DNA from: Halomonas sp. SpR8
Lineage (GTDB): Bacteria > Pseudomonadota > Gammaproteobacteria > Pseudomonadales > Halomonadaceae
Direction of reading: 5' to 3'
Assembly (NCBI RefSeq): GCF_031010195.1
Contig: NZ_JAUAMC010000001.1
Coordinates: forward strand, 310,001 to 374,000
DNA: 64,000 nt
Part shown: positions 44,520 through 53,035 of the stretch, one piece after another
Numbering within the stretch: position 1 is the first letter of the stretch
Layout: every line of letters starts with the position of its first letter
Position numbers and translations under genes: made by a program
Notes under the pieces: generated by a model
Databases searched by the model: none
What the model was told of the DNA's origin: nothing
What the model saw: the letters and a program-made list of their open reading frames with translations, nothing else

Positions 44520-45324
44520 GGGGCAAGTCCCCTGGGTGATTAAAGCCTGGGTGATTAAAGCCCAGGCGTTTGATCAGCCACTGGGAAACCCCGGCGGGCA
44601 GCACCGCTAGCCACCAGGTGCCGAAATTGAGCGGAAAAGGAAAGCTGATGCGCGCACGATTAGCGCTAACGCCGCGCTTGATGACGTTGGCGGCGCGTTC
44701 TGGCGGCCACTCAAAAGGTTTTGGCCCGGGCATGGCTTCGCACATAGGCGAGGTGACGTAGCCGGGCATGACCACCGTGACACCAATGCCATGGGGGGCT
44801 AGCAGCCCGCGAAGTCCTTCGCCGTAGGCCTTAATGCCTGCTTTGCTGGCGCTGTAGCTGGGCGTCGTCGGCAAACCGTGCCAGGCAGCGAGGGAGCTAA
44901 TCAACACCAATTGACCGCTGCCGCGGGCCTGCATGGCGGGCACTAAGTGCTGCACCATGGCAATGGGGGTTTTTAAGTTGAGATCCAGCAGCGCTTGCAC
45001 ATCTTCCCATGGCTCGAGCGTGCCCTGACCTTCGGGGTGGGTGTTTTTTCCCGCGTTGGCGATGACGATATCCGGCACTTGCTGCGCGCAAACGTCCGCT
45101 AACCAGCGTTGTAGGGCGTGGTCGTCAGTAAGGCTGATTGACGAGAGCGTGACCTGGGCACCTTGCTGGCGACACATCTCCGCAAGCGCCTCTAGCTTCG
45201 CCATTTGTCGACCGTGTAACACTAGATGCGTACCAGGGGCCGCATAGGCGCGGGCTAAAGCGCCACCAATGGCCCCCGTGGCGCCAGTGATCAGCACACA
45301 GCGTGAATGTTGCGACTGGCTCAC
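44512..45324 (-). CDS. rkpH: Short-chain dehydrogenase/reductase (RkpH-like)
   Basis: A 270-residue SDR with the cofactor motif LITGATGAIGGALARAYA, NAGKN, the catalytic Ser in VLISSLAAWHGLPTTP and YSASKAGIKAYGEGLRG (YxxxK), then VVMPGYVTSPM. HGRQ after beta-2 suggests NADPH preference. In operon context it is the natural candidate to reduce the 3-keto group made by the oxoamine synthase to an amino alcohol, as 3-ketodihydrosphingosine reductase does; this is inference. The C-terminus contains a duplicated FNHPG caused by two perfect 15-bp repeats (44531-44560). Start and stop overlap kpsS (4 bases) and the LTA-synthase-like gene (8 bases). Confidence 0.88.
   Translation of the reverse strand: MSQSQHSRCVLITGATGAIGGALARAYAAPGTHLVLHGRQMAKLEALAEMCRQQGAQVTLSSISLTDDHALQRWLADVCAQQVPDIVIANAGKNTHPEGQGTLEPWEDVQALLDLNLKTPIAMVQHLVPAMQARGSGQLVLISSLAAWHGLPTTPSYSASKAGIKAYGEGLRGLLAPHGIGVTVVMPGYVTSPMCEAMPGPKPFEWPPERAANVIKRGVSANRARISFPFPLNFGTWWLAVLPAGVSQWLIKRLGFNHPGFNHPGDLPRD
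44531..44560. repeat. 15-bp tandem duplication in the SDR C-terminus
   Basis: CCTGGGTGATTAAAG occurs twice in direct succession and adds five residues (GFNHP repeated) close to the stop and to the overlap with the next gene. In frame, so harmless to both genes. Confidence 0.85.
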
Positions 45325-46562
45325 AGTAACTCCTCCAGCGGCGACGGGCAGGCTTCCAGGATGCGGGCGGCATTATCCACCGCTAAATCGATACTGGGCT
45401 GGCAGTAATAGCCACCATTGACCTGAACGGCGTGCATCACGGTCTTTTGAAAATAGCCAAACAGTTCGCTGCTAGGCGGCTGCGGTTGCTGCCAAAAGTC
45501 CGCCAGCTCTCCCTGGTAGGTCAGCCCATCCAGGTTGTAGATTGGGTCGCTGAGCGCGAAAGTCGGGCACTGTTTCTCTAGCGACACGATTCCCACGGTG
45601 CTGTTAACGGTCACGTTGCCCTTGGCGTGTTTGAGCAGCGCATTAAGATCCCCCGACTCTAGATACACGATGCGCTCTTGCAGCCCATAACGCTCGGCAA
45701 GCTGCTTGATCACTTTAGGATAGTTGACTAACCCCATATCCAGCGGGTGATTCTTAATACACAGCAGCGTATCGCTGGGCGCGTGTTCGGCAAACGACGC
45801 CATTACCTCATCCATGACGGCCTGCATATCGGCGTAGGGTGAGTGATGGCGTATCTGAGCGTCACTATTGAGCTGCAGGGGCAGCATAAAATAGCGGCGG
45901 CCGCTTTCAATCAGCGTTTTGATGCGCTCGGCATCGCGCTTTTTCCACACCGCTTTTAATTGAGTAAAGCGCTTGATGTAGCCCGCGTACTCGACGGGGG
46001 CGGTAATCGGCGCGTGATTGCGGTAATGCGGCGCAACGATTGGATTGGCCAACCCGGCCAGATGATAGCCCACATCGTGCATTGCACGAATTTTGAAGGA
46101 GGAACGAAAACGCACGGGGGCGGGTGGCTCAGGCAGCGCTTTGCCGGTTTCATAAAACCAAGTGGGGTCGCGGGGGAGCAGCGAGTGACCGTTAACGCCT
46201 TCGCGCTCCAGCGTAATCCAGAACGGGCGAAAGTAGCCCTCCTCGAACACATGAGTGCGCACACCAGCGGCGGCGGCATTATCGACTGCGGGGCGATGAA
46301 TAGGGCGGCGGTCACCGAACAACACTTGGTCGGTAATGGCGTACTGCTGCCACAGGTCTTTGATATAACCGGGTAACTCTGAGGTAGGGCCGCGAAACAG
46401 GTGGCTTACACCATGAGTACGTTGCCAATAGGCGATGTCGCCCGCATTGAAGTTGACCTTAACGACATGATGCCCATCGTTTACCAGGCGCTTGGCTAAG
46501 CGCTGGTAAAACGGTGAGCAAACGCCCTGCAAGAATAAGAATGCACGCTTCTGATGCTTCAA
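45321..46562 (-). CDS. kpsS: Capsular polysaccharide beta-Kdo transferase KpsS
   Basis: A 413-residue protein of the capsule synthesis/export family. N-terminus AFLFLQGVCSPFYQRLAKRL and HHVVKVNFNAGDIAYWQ are typical of KpsS; VLFGDRRPIHRPAVD, HVFEEGYFRPFWITLE and the later NVTVNSTVGIVSLEKQCPTF (donor Kdo site, as in KpsC-type retaining Kdo transferases) follow. KpsS adds the first Kdo to a lipid acceptor (lysophosphatidylglycerol in E. coli), beginning the poly-Kdo linker of group 2 capsules. It starts one base after the kpsC stop and overlaps the SDR gene by 4 bases. The lipid-making genes in the same operon suggest a different acceptor lipid here. Slightly longer than the E. coli protein of about 389 residues. 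Confidence 0.92.
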   Translation of the reverse strand: MKHQKRAFLFLQGVCSPFYQRLAKRLVNDGHHVVKVNFNAGDIAYWQRTHGVSHLFRGPTSELPGYIKDLWQQYAITDQVLFGDRRPIHRPAVDNAAAAGVRTHVFEEGYFRPFWITLEREGVNGHSLLPRDPTWFYETGKALPEPPAPVRFRSSFKIRAMHDVGYHLAGLANPIVAPHYRNHAPITAPVEYAGYIKRFTQLKAVWKKRDAERIKTLIESGRRYFMLPLQLNSDAQIRHHSPYADMQAVMDEVMASFAEHAPSDTLLCIKNHPLDMGLVNYPKVIKQLAERYGLQERIVYLESGDLNALLKHAKGNVTVNSTVGIVSLEKQCPTFALSDPIYNLDGLTYQGELADFWQQPQPPSSELFGYFQKTVMHAVQVNGGYYCQPSIDLAVDNAARILEACPSPLEELL

Positions 46563-46563
46563 C

Positions 46564-48570
46564 TCAATGCCTTCCGATCAACAAGTTACGATAACAGCGG
46601 TAGAGTCGCTGTTTCCATGTAAGGGTAGATTTTTGTGTTCTTGCCTGTTCCAACAGGCTGACGACGGTCTCAGCGTTGCATAGCTGGCGAGTCGTTGGAT
46701 CCACATAGCCGGGGTAGAGAATAAGCGTGCCGGCAACTAGCGCTTCTAGCGACAGGGTTCGCGTGCGCCGTGAGCAGCTTAGCGCATCCTGGGTTAAGCC
46801 CCAGCCAGCATAAAATGGCAGGCCGTAGGTGCTTACTTGACGCTTGCGTAGAAGTGCTTCAAAGCCGGTCAAGGAGCTCATGGTGTGAACCGCATCGACT
46901 CGCTCTAGCAGCGTGGCGATGTCGATGTCACTGGCGTCTAGATCATACAGACGTTTGGCATCGGTATCGAGTGCACCGACACGCGCACCGCTTAATACAT
47001 CCGGGTGGGCTTTGTAGACAATGAAAGCATCGGGGTTGGCGTGACGCACCGCGCTCAATAACCCACTATTGGTATTAATACGCGGGGAGCCGGTGGCAAT
47101 TGAGGCATCGGTCTCCACTTGGCCGGGCACTAAAATTGTGTGGCGCCCCTTGGGTAAGTCGGCCTCCACTTGGCCGCGCACGTTGTACTTGGAGAGCTTA
47201 AGTGCCACCAGTCGTTCACGTAAATGCTGTGCCCGCAGCAGCAGGTCGTCGCTAAACGAAGCGCAGTTCAATAACCCTTCTAAGTCGCTGGGCTGGCTGG
47301 GGTCGTAATAGATGCCCTGGGAGTCAATCACCAGCGAGAGCGGCTGGGTTAGGTCCACCCCGAGGCCTACCGAGCGGATAAAGCCATCTTCCATGCGCCA
47401 GAGTTCTGGCATGTGTTGAGCGTGCTGGCGTTTAAACGCTTTATCAATGCGGCTCGACCAGACCAGTAACCGTTTAGTGGGCGGCTGGCTGGCGGGCAGT
47501 TCGGTCTGATAAGTCACTCGCGCGGAAGCGCCTAAAAAGTTGCCAATAAAGCGTCGCTTCCACGAGGAAAATCCGCACGCTAGCCAATCGCCCCGATAGC
47601 GCTCCTGTTGGCGCCTTTGGTCGGCAATCAAGGCGATAGTCTCTTCCAGCGTGGCTGATTGCTGAGTATAAGGGTTGGCGTAGCGGCAATAGCGTAAATA
47701 GGCCGCGGCAAACACCTCCTCTAGCGTACGAGAAACGCGACGGCGGGCGCAGGGCAGTTGATCATGGGTGAGGCCCCAGCCGGAATAAAACGGCAGACCA
47801 AAACAGTGCACCTGCTTACCGGCAAGCAATGCTTCAAAGCCGAGCTGGCTGGTAACCACATAGACGTGATCGACCTGGTCAAACAGTGCCCACGGGTTGA
47901 GGTCTTCACCGATTACTTTACAGCGCGGGTGGTCTGTGGCGTTAAGCAGGTGGCCGTGTTTTTTGCCTGCGATAACGTCGGGGTGAATTTTGACCAGTAC
48001 ATCACTTTCAGGATGATCCTCTAACGCGGCTTCCAACATCTGCTGAAAGCTTTCCGCTTGGGCACCGCCAAAATGAATCGACGCATCTCCCACCGTTTGG
48101 TCGACGACCAGTACGCGTGCTCGGCTGGCATCGTTAATGGGCTGGTCGGGGGCGTGGTTATATTTGGAGAGGCGGTAGCGGGTGATCAGCCCCATGCAGC
48201 GCTGCGCTTGATATAGCTCTTCGTCATCGAAGGTGGCGGTATTGAGCCAATTTTCTAAATCAGAAGGGCGCGAGGCATCGTAATAAATGCCGGTATGATC
48301 GACCACCATGCTATGAGGCTGAAAGCCGTTTACACCTAACCCAAGTGAGCGTATAAAACCATCTTCAAGGGCAATGTAGGGCAATTGGTGACGTTGGGCA
48401 TACTGCCGAGCGCGTACGCTCGTGGGCTTCAATCCCCAGCCAATGACGGCGGTGGGCTTCTGTGTGAATGGGCGGATGCGGGCAAAACGATTAAATTCGG
48501 GCAGCAGAGCAGGAAGGGCTGCCAGCTTGCGAATACCTGAGGATGTGTAACCAGCCGTTCGTTTCGCCAT
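46564..48570 (-). CDS. kpsC: Capsular polysaccharide beta-Kdo transferase KpsC
   Basis: A 668-residue protein, close to E. coli KpsC (about 675). It consists of two related halves: ALEDGFIRSLGLGVNGFQ, GIYYDASRPSDLE in the first and RMEDGFIRSVGLGVDLTQ, GIYYDPSQPSDLE in the second, with KIHPDVIAGKKHGHL / YKAHPDVLSGARVG and FGLPFYSGWGLT / YGLPFYAGWGLT. In known KpsC the two halves add alternating beta-Kdo linkages to extend the linker begun by KpsS. It is the first gene of the minus-strand operon, with a promoter-like sequence about 45 bases upstream. The Kdo acceptor here may be the sphingoid-like lipid inferred for this operon. Confidence 0.94.
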   Translation of the reverse strand: MAKRTAGYTSSGIRKLAALPALLPEFNRFARIRPFTQKPTAVIGWGLKPTSVRARQYAQRHQLPYIALEDGFIRSLGLGVNGFQPHSMVVDHTGIYYDASRPSDLENWLNTATFDDEELYQAQRCMGLITRYRLSKYNHAPDQPINDASRARVLVVDQTVGDASIHFGGAQAESFQQMLEAALEDHPESDVLVKIHPDVIAGKKHGHLLNATDHPRCKVIGEDLNPWALFDQVDHVYVVTSQLGFEALLAGKQVHCFGLPFYSGWGLTHDQLPCARRRVSRTLEEVFAAAYLRYCRYANPYTQQSATLEETIALIADQRRQQERYRGDWLACGFSSWKRRFIGNFLGASARVTYQTELPASQPPTKRLLVWSSRIDKAFKRQHAQHMPELWRMEDGFIRSVGLGVDLTQPLSLVIDSQGIYYDPSQPSDLEGLLNCASFSDDLLLRAQHLRERLVALKLSKYNVRGQVEADLPKGRHTILVPGQVETDASIATGSPRINTNSGLLSAVRHANPDAFIVYKAHPDVLSGARVGALDTDAKRLYDLDASDIDIATLLERVDAVHTMSSLTGFEALLRKRQVSTYGLPFYAGWGLTQDALSCSRRTRTLSLEALVAGTLILYPGYVDPTTRQLCNAETVVSLLEQARTQKSTLTWKQRLYRCYRNLLIGRH

Positions 48571-48935
48571 AAATTAGGCCGCAGTTAGGTAACAAGAGAG
48601 TGAGTAGGCGGGCGAACATACGTGAATTAGCTAGGCTTATCAATTTATCTTCCCATGGGGGGCAGGGTAAGCACTGGCACGGTCGTTTATTTTTGCAGTA
48701 TTTATTTCACAGGTTTCAAGGCGTATAAAAAACTACGACCTAGATTTAACCAAACTCCCGATTTTCATGAAAGCGGCGCTGCGTTATTCGGTTCGTTATA
48801 AACGTTGTGCACAGTTGATACGTGTCAACGTTTGCAATGGTAACAATTTTGGTAAGTTGATTGTTGAAACGGCTAGGGCGACACCGGGCCAGCCAGTAAC
48901 AGCAAATGGATACTAATGCATATTAAGGACGCTAC
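48571..48935. other. Divergent intergenic region between kpsC and the diguanylate cyclase gene
   Basis: 365 bp with AT-rich parts. It must hold the promoters for both divergent genes; a minus-strand candidate is listed separately. No clear plus-strand -35/-10 pair, RNA gene or ops-like element was found. Confidence 0.5.
48615..48643 (-). promoter_or_regulatory. Candidate promoter of the kpsC-rfaH operon
   Basis: On the minus strand TTGATA (48638-48643) and TATGTT (48615-48620) are spaced by 17 bp and lie about 45 bases before the kpsC start. Confidence 0.45.
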
Positions 48936-50942
48936 GTGCGTTTGGCTTTTCCGCTAGACCCGAGGCTTATTTCCCGCTCGTTACGAGGCCGGCTACTGCT
49001 GGGGCTCGCGTTTACATGGCTTTTGGTGATAACCCTGATATTAGGCATGTCCTGGCAACTGGGAAAAACAATGGTGCACGAGATGAATATCTCACACCTG
49101 CGTTATGAGGCCACCCTGCTGGCTGGAGAAGTGTCCCAGCAGATTGAGGTGCGTTTCCAGTCGTTAGAGCGCTTGCGTGAAACTATGGGCACCATTAATG
49201 ATGCGGGTTGGCTTAGTTACCAACTGCGGCAGAGTGACAGCCTGCTCGCGTTGTTCGAGGGAGTAGTCGTCGCCAACCGCGAAGGGAGCATTGTTGCTGA
49301 TTGGCCCGCTGTCGTGGGTCGGGTGGGGCTCGAAACCGCTGATCTTGAATACTTCCGAATGCTGCGTGGGACCCGCCAGCCGTATGTTAGCCAGCCGCTT
49401 GTAGGCCGTGCCAGCCGCATGTCCATGGTGGTAGTGAGTGTTCCGCGTTTTACCCAGCAAGGTGACTTTAATGGCTATGTGGGTGGCATTGTTAGCCTTG
49501 ATTCTGGGGGGCTATTTAGTCGTTTAGCTAGAGTGCGGTTGGGGAAGAGCGGTTATGCCGCAGTGGTGACTGCATCTGGGAAAATTCTTTATCACCCCGA
49601 TAGGGCATTAGTAAACGACTCCGTGCTAGATAAAAGTTTGAACGTCTGGCTGGATTTGGCGCTAGATGGCTGGGAGGGAGATGGTTTAGGCAAGGCACTA
49701 AACGGTCAAACGGCTCTTCAGTCCTATGCACAAGTATGGCCCGCTAGTTGGATAGTGGGTCTTTACCTGCCCATTGAGCAAGCGCAAATGCCTTTGGCTG
49801 GTTTTATTCAGAAACTTTGGTGGTTATGGGTTTTGTTTGCGCTCGCTATGTTGCCCCTACTGTGGTGGGTGTTAGGCAGGGAGCTTTTACCTCTGAAACA
49901 CTTAGAAAAACAAATTGGTGAAGTAGGAGAAGGCCATCGTGAGAACGTTAGCCTGGCGACGAATATGCAAGAACTACAGCAGGTAGCGTCTACGTTTAAT
50001 CGAGTAGAAGAAGAGCGGCAGTTCTTACTTGGTAACCTTCATGAGCGCGAGGCATTTCTTGATTCAGTGCTTAATGCAGCGCCTCAAGGCATGTTTGTCG
50101 CCAATATTAGCGGCGACATTACTTACATGAACCCCGCGCTGCTGGAAATGCTAGGGATCTCCGCTGACTTGCCTATAGATGCTTGGCTGACCCAGGTCCA
50201 CCCTGATGATATTGAAGGAGCTCAGGATATGTGGCGGCATAGCCTGCTCACTGGGAATGAGTTTATTCGTCAATTGCGCTTCTTGCGCAGCGATGATGAG
50301 CTGCTGTGGCTGGATATACATGGAAGGGTGGTTATGCTTTCTCAAAATCGTCACACCCTTGGCTTGGTGGGCGTTGTAAAAGACATTACCGAGCGCCGCG
50401 AGCAGGAAGCTATTCAACGTTGGGAGGCTGAACACGACCCGTTAACCGGTCTGCTCAATCGCCGCGGCTTTGAACGTCGACTCGAAGAGTCCTTTGCCGA
50501 TTTTCAAAAAACCGGTACACCTTCGGCGCTGATGTTTTTCGATTTGGATCACTTTAAGCCTATTAATGACGAAGGCGGTCACGCACTAGGCGATGAAATG
50601 TTACGTCGGATTGCGCGAGAGGTGACTTCCATTGTCCGTCGTAGCGACTATATAGCTCGTCAGGGTGGGGATGAATTTGGGGTGCTACTACCCAGTTGTA
50701 CTCTTTCTCAGGCGAAGAAAATTGCTGAAGCTCTGCGTCAAGCGGTTGGAAAAGTCGCGGTTACCCATGAAGGCAAGCAATACACGGTCACCTTAAGCGT
50801 TGGCGTTACGGCGTTTAATGAAAGTGACACTAACGTCGCAGACATATTGGCTCGGGCCGATGCCGGTAGCTACAAAGCTAAAGACCAGGGCCGTGATGGG
50901 GTCGTCGTGAATACGTCGGTTAATAACCATAATTCATATTAG
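48936..50942 (+). CDS. Membrane diguanylate cyclase with extracellular sensor, PAS and GGDEF domains
   Basis: A 668-residue protein starting at GTG with AAGGAC ahead. Residues about 18-42 are a membrane segment; about 45-285 form a periplasmic Cache-type sensor (YLPI near its end); about 293-313 a second membrane segment (LWVLFALAMLPLLWWVL); then a HAMP-like linker, a PAS domain (about 370-490, HEREAFLDSVLNAAPQGMFV, VGVVKDITERREQE) and a GGDEF domain (about 495-665). The active site is intact (GGDEF at 577-581, FFDLDHFKPIND), and an inhibitory I-site RRSD occurs at 568-571, five residues before GGDEF. It makes c-di-GMP in response to an external signal. Lying divergent from the capsule operon, it may tune capsule or biofilm formation, but no direct link is visible. 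Confidence 0.93.
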   Translation: MRLAFPLDPRLISRSLRGRLLLGLAFTWLLVITLILGMSWQLGKTMVHEMNISHLRYEATLLAGEVSQQIEVRFQSLERLRETMGTINDAGWLSYQLRQSDSLLALFEGVVVANREGSIVADWPAVVGRVGLETADLEYFRMLRGTRQPYVSQPLVGRASRMSMVVVSVPRFTQQGDFNGYVGGIVSLDSGGLFSRLARVRLGKSGYAAVVTASGKILYHPDRALVNDSVLDKSLNVWLDLALDGWEGDGLGKALNGQTALQSYAQVWPASWIVGLYLPIEQAQMPLAGFIQKLWWLWVLFALAMLPLLWWVLGRELLPLKHLEKQIGEVGEGHRENVSLATNMQELQQVASTFNRVEEERQFLLGNLHEREAFLDSVLNAAPQGMFVANISGDITYMNPALLEMLGISADLPIDAWLTQVHPDDIEGAQDMWRHSLLTGNEFIRQLRFLRSDDELLWLDIHGRVVMLSQNRHTLGLVGVVKDITERREQEAIQRWEAEHDPLTGLLNRRGFERRLEESFADFQKTGTPSALMFFDLDHFKPINDEGGHALGDEMLRRIAREVTSIVRRSDYIARQGGDEFGVLLPSCTLSQAKKIAEALRQAVGKVAVTHEGKQYTVTLSVGVTAFNESDTNVADILARADAGSYKAKDQGRDGVVVNTSVNNHNSY

Positions 50943-51068
50943 ATTGATGATTAGTCCCACGTCTATCCGGTTGAGTTGCTCTAATTGGGTCGACAAAACT
51001 TTTTCCGCAGTAGAGTATAAGCAGGCGCTTAACTTGTTACGATAATCCAGTCTGACCGAGACACCGTT

Positions 51069-52016
51069 GTGAACCTACTTGAACTGTTTGCCCGCACGCT
51101 TGATGTCACGCTGCCTGTCTTTGCGATGGTATTTATAGGCCTGTGCCTTAAGCGGTTGAAATGGATCGATAGTGCCTTCGTCTCGACCGCTTCAGCGCTG
51201 GTGTTTAGAGCTACTCTACCCACTCTTATTTTTCTTAGCTTAGTGAAAGCCGACTTGAGCGTTGCGCTGGATGTTTCGCTTATGGTGTTTTTTGCCGTGG
51301 CGACGCTGGGGCAGTTTTTGTTGAGTTGGGTATGGGCGCACTACCGTGTTGCACGTGAGAATCGCGGTATTTACGTGCAGGGTGCCTTTCGCGGTAACTG
51401 CGGCGTAGTGGGCTTAGCACTAGCGGCGGGGATGTACGGTAACTATGGTCTTTCAGCCGGTAGCCTGCTGCTGGGTGTCGTGATTGTGTTGTACAACGTG
51501 CTCTCGGTAGTGGTGTTGGCCACTTACCAACCTGGTCAGTCAACCGATTGGCGCAGCTTGCTTAAACACGTGGCCACTAACCCGCTCATTATCTCCGTGT
51601 TTGCAGCGTTACCGTTTACTGCGTTTTCGATTCCGTTGCCCAGTTGGCTGATTACTTCGGGGGACTATTTTGCCTCCTTGACGCTGCCGCTGGCGCTGAT
51701 TTGTATTGGTGCCACGCTCTCTGTGTCGAGCATCCGTGACAGCCGCCAAGTGGCACTAGGCGCAAGCCTTATGAAGATGGTGACGCTACCGATCATCTCC
51801 ACGGTAGCGGCTTGGCTGATGGGCTTTTCAGGCGCACAGCTAGGCTTATTATTCCTCTTCTTTGCTAGCCCCACCGCCGCTGCCAGCTTTGTGATGGTAA
51901 AAGCGATTGGAGGCAATATCGCGCTATCCGCCAATATCATCGCCATCACCACCTTAATGGCCAGCATCACCGTGACGTTAGGCGTGTTTGCGCTGCGTTT
52001 GCTCGGCTGGATTTAG
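51069..52016 (+). CDS. AEC-family transporter
   Basis: A 315-residue membrane protein starting at GTG with about ten membrane segments in two groups of five, typical of the auxin efflux carrier (AEC) family: TLPVFAMVFIGLCLKRLKWI, FRATLPTLIFLSLVKADL, AFRGNCGVVGLALAAGMYG, LPLALICIGATLSVSSI and FFASPTAAASFVMVKAIGGN. Bacterial members export or import carboxylates or amino-acid-like substrates; the substrate here is unknown. It is the last protein gene before the tRNA-linked island and shows no operon link to the cyclase gene (126-base gap). Confidence 0.9.
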   Translation: MNLLELFARTLDVTLPVFAMVFIGLCLKRLKWIDSAFVSTASALVFRATLPTLIFLSLVKADLSVALDVSLMVFFAVATLGQFLLSWVWAHYRVARENRGIYVQGAFRGNCGVVGLALAAGMYGNYGLSAGSLLLGVVIVLYNVLSVVVLATYQPGQSTDWRSLLKHVATNPLIISVFAALPFTAFSIPLPSWLITSGDYFASLTLPLALICIGATLSVSSIRDSRQVALGASLMKMVTLPIISTVAAWLMGFSGAQLGLLFLFFASPTAAASFVMVKAIGGNIALSANIIAITTLMASITVTLGVFALRLLGWI

Positions 52017-52117
52017 GCTACGTTCTAAAAAACAACAACCTGGTTGGCCCTGCCTAAGCCGACGCGTTATACTTCGTGCCCGCAAGACTATGCGCCTGCA
52101 AGTTAGATAGCGCTTAA

Positions 52118-52194
52118 GTCCCTGTAGCTCAGTAGGATAGAGCAGCCGCCTCCTAAGCGGCAGGTCGCAGGTTCGACTCCTGCCAGGGACGCCA
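52118..52194 (+). tRNA. tRNA-Arg (anticodon CCU)
   Basis: A full cloverleaf: acceptor GTCCCTG/CAGGGAC, D-arm TAGCTCAGTAGGATAGAGCA, anticodon stem GCCGC/GCGGC with loop CTCCTAA (anticodon CCT, reading AGG), T-arm GCAGGTTCGACTCCTGC, discriminator G and an encoded CCA. An integrase remnant lies just downstream, as often found at tRNA genes used as attachment sites. Confidence 0.96.
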
Positions 52195-52359
52195 ACGGGC
52201 TGTTTTCAGAAGGCCTCACAAAGCCAAAAATGATGTCTAACACTCTGAAAGACTTTATTTTTTCTCCCTCGCTGTTCCTTGGTATTCCTTCCAAAACCAG
52301 CTGCTAAGTGGTATACAGAATGGTATATACTCCCATTCGAAGATGCTCGGTATACCACC

Positions 52360-52578
52360 ATGGTGCTAACTGTTCGACAGATAAACGCAACCAAACCCGA
52401 CACGAAAATTGTCACCCTTTCCGATGGCCAGGGATTAGAACTTAGGATATTGCCCAACGGCAAGCGCAACATGACCAGCCTTGGCGTTTACCCTGATGTG
52501 AGCCTTGCTGAAGCGCGAGAGAAGCGGGCAGATAGCATCACGAGGTATCGTTCCTGTCGAGTAGAGGTAGGACGATAA
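52360..52578 (+). pseudogene. Tyrosine integrase N-terminal remnant (DUF4102-type)
   Basis: About 72 residues: MVLTVRQINATKPDTKIVTL, SDGQGLELRILPNGKRNM and SLGVYPDVSLAEAREKRADS. This is the N-terminal domain of P4-type phage and island integrases, but between NGKRN and SLGVYPD about 15 residues of the usual W..Y...gk strand are missing and the whole catalytic domain is lost; full-length members have about 400 residues. It lies 165 bases from the tRNA-Arg 3' end, the usual place for an island integrase. No second copy of the tRNA end (attR) was found in the window. Confidence 0.8.
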
Positions 52579-52669
52579 CGTATGCAGCAGTATTCCGTGA
52601 CCTTTAATGCAGTGCTCTGTTGGCGCTTTTAGGGGGTTCGCCGGGCGTAATACTTGATAAATAAGAAGT

Positions 52670-52915
52670 CTACGGTCTCTAGGATCTTAAAATTCAGCTA
52701 TTTCCGTAGGTTTGCATAGTTTCACCTGAGGCTAGCTACAGTCTCATAAGTTCCTAAAAGTGAGAAGCTAGCATCGTAGGCTTGAACAGATGCACGTCAA
52801 GATAGCTACAGTCTCATAACTTTCTAAAAGTGAGAAGCTAGCGTCGTTGGTTTGCACAAATACACGTCAAAATCGCTACAATCTCATAAGATTCTAAAAG
52901 TGAGATTCTAACCTA
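52670..52915. repeat. Diverged tandem repeats of about 70 bp, each forming a hairpin
   Basis: GCTACAGTCTCATAA-type units start at 52735, 52805 and 52875 (exact 70-bp period), with a more diverged copy from about 52670. Each has GCTAGCTacagTCTCA opposite TGAGAAGCTAGC (ACAG bulge, loop of about 14 nt), and the intervening CGT.GG.TTG.ACA sequence is also repeated. The mismatches keep parts of the stem. This occupies most of the 457-bp spacer between the integrase remnant and the Fic gene. Confidence 0.85.
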
Positions 52916-52959
52916 AGCTGTGCCTCATGAGCCGTGATGCATAGAGTTATTGAAAAATG

Positions 52960-52987
52960 TTGACTCTCAAAAATTGATAAATATGAT
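52960..52987 (+). promoter_or_regulatory. Promoter of the Fic gene
   Basis: TTGACT (52960-52965) and TATGAT (52982-52987) are separated by 16 bp, about 50 bases before the fic start, which itself has GAGAGG at 53022-53027. Confidence 0.6.
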
Positions 52988-53035
52988 GTACTATATTTGG
53001 CGTTAAAAAAAACGCGAATTTGAGAGGCAAATGGT

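Noticed and set aside
52670..52915. CRISPR-like array
   Set aside because: The whole 70-bp unit is repeated and diverged; there are no unique spacers of constant length and no cas gene.
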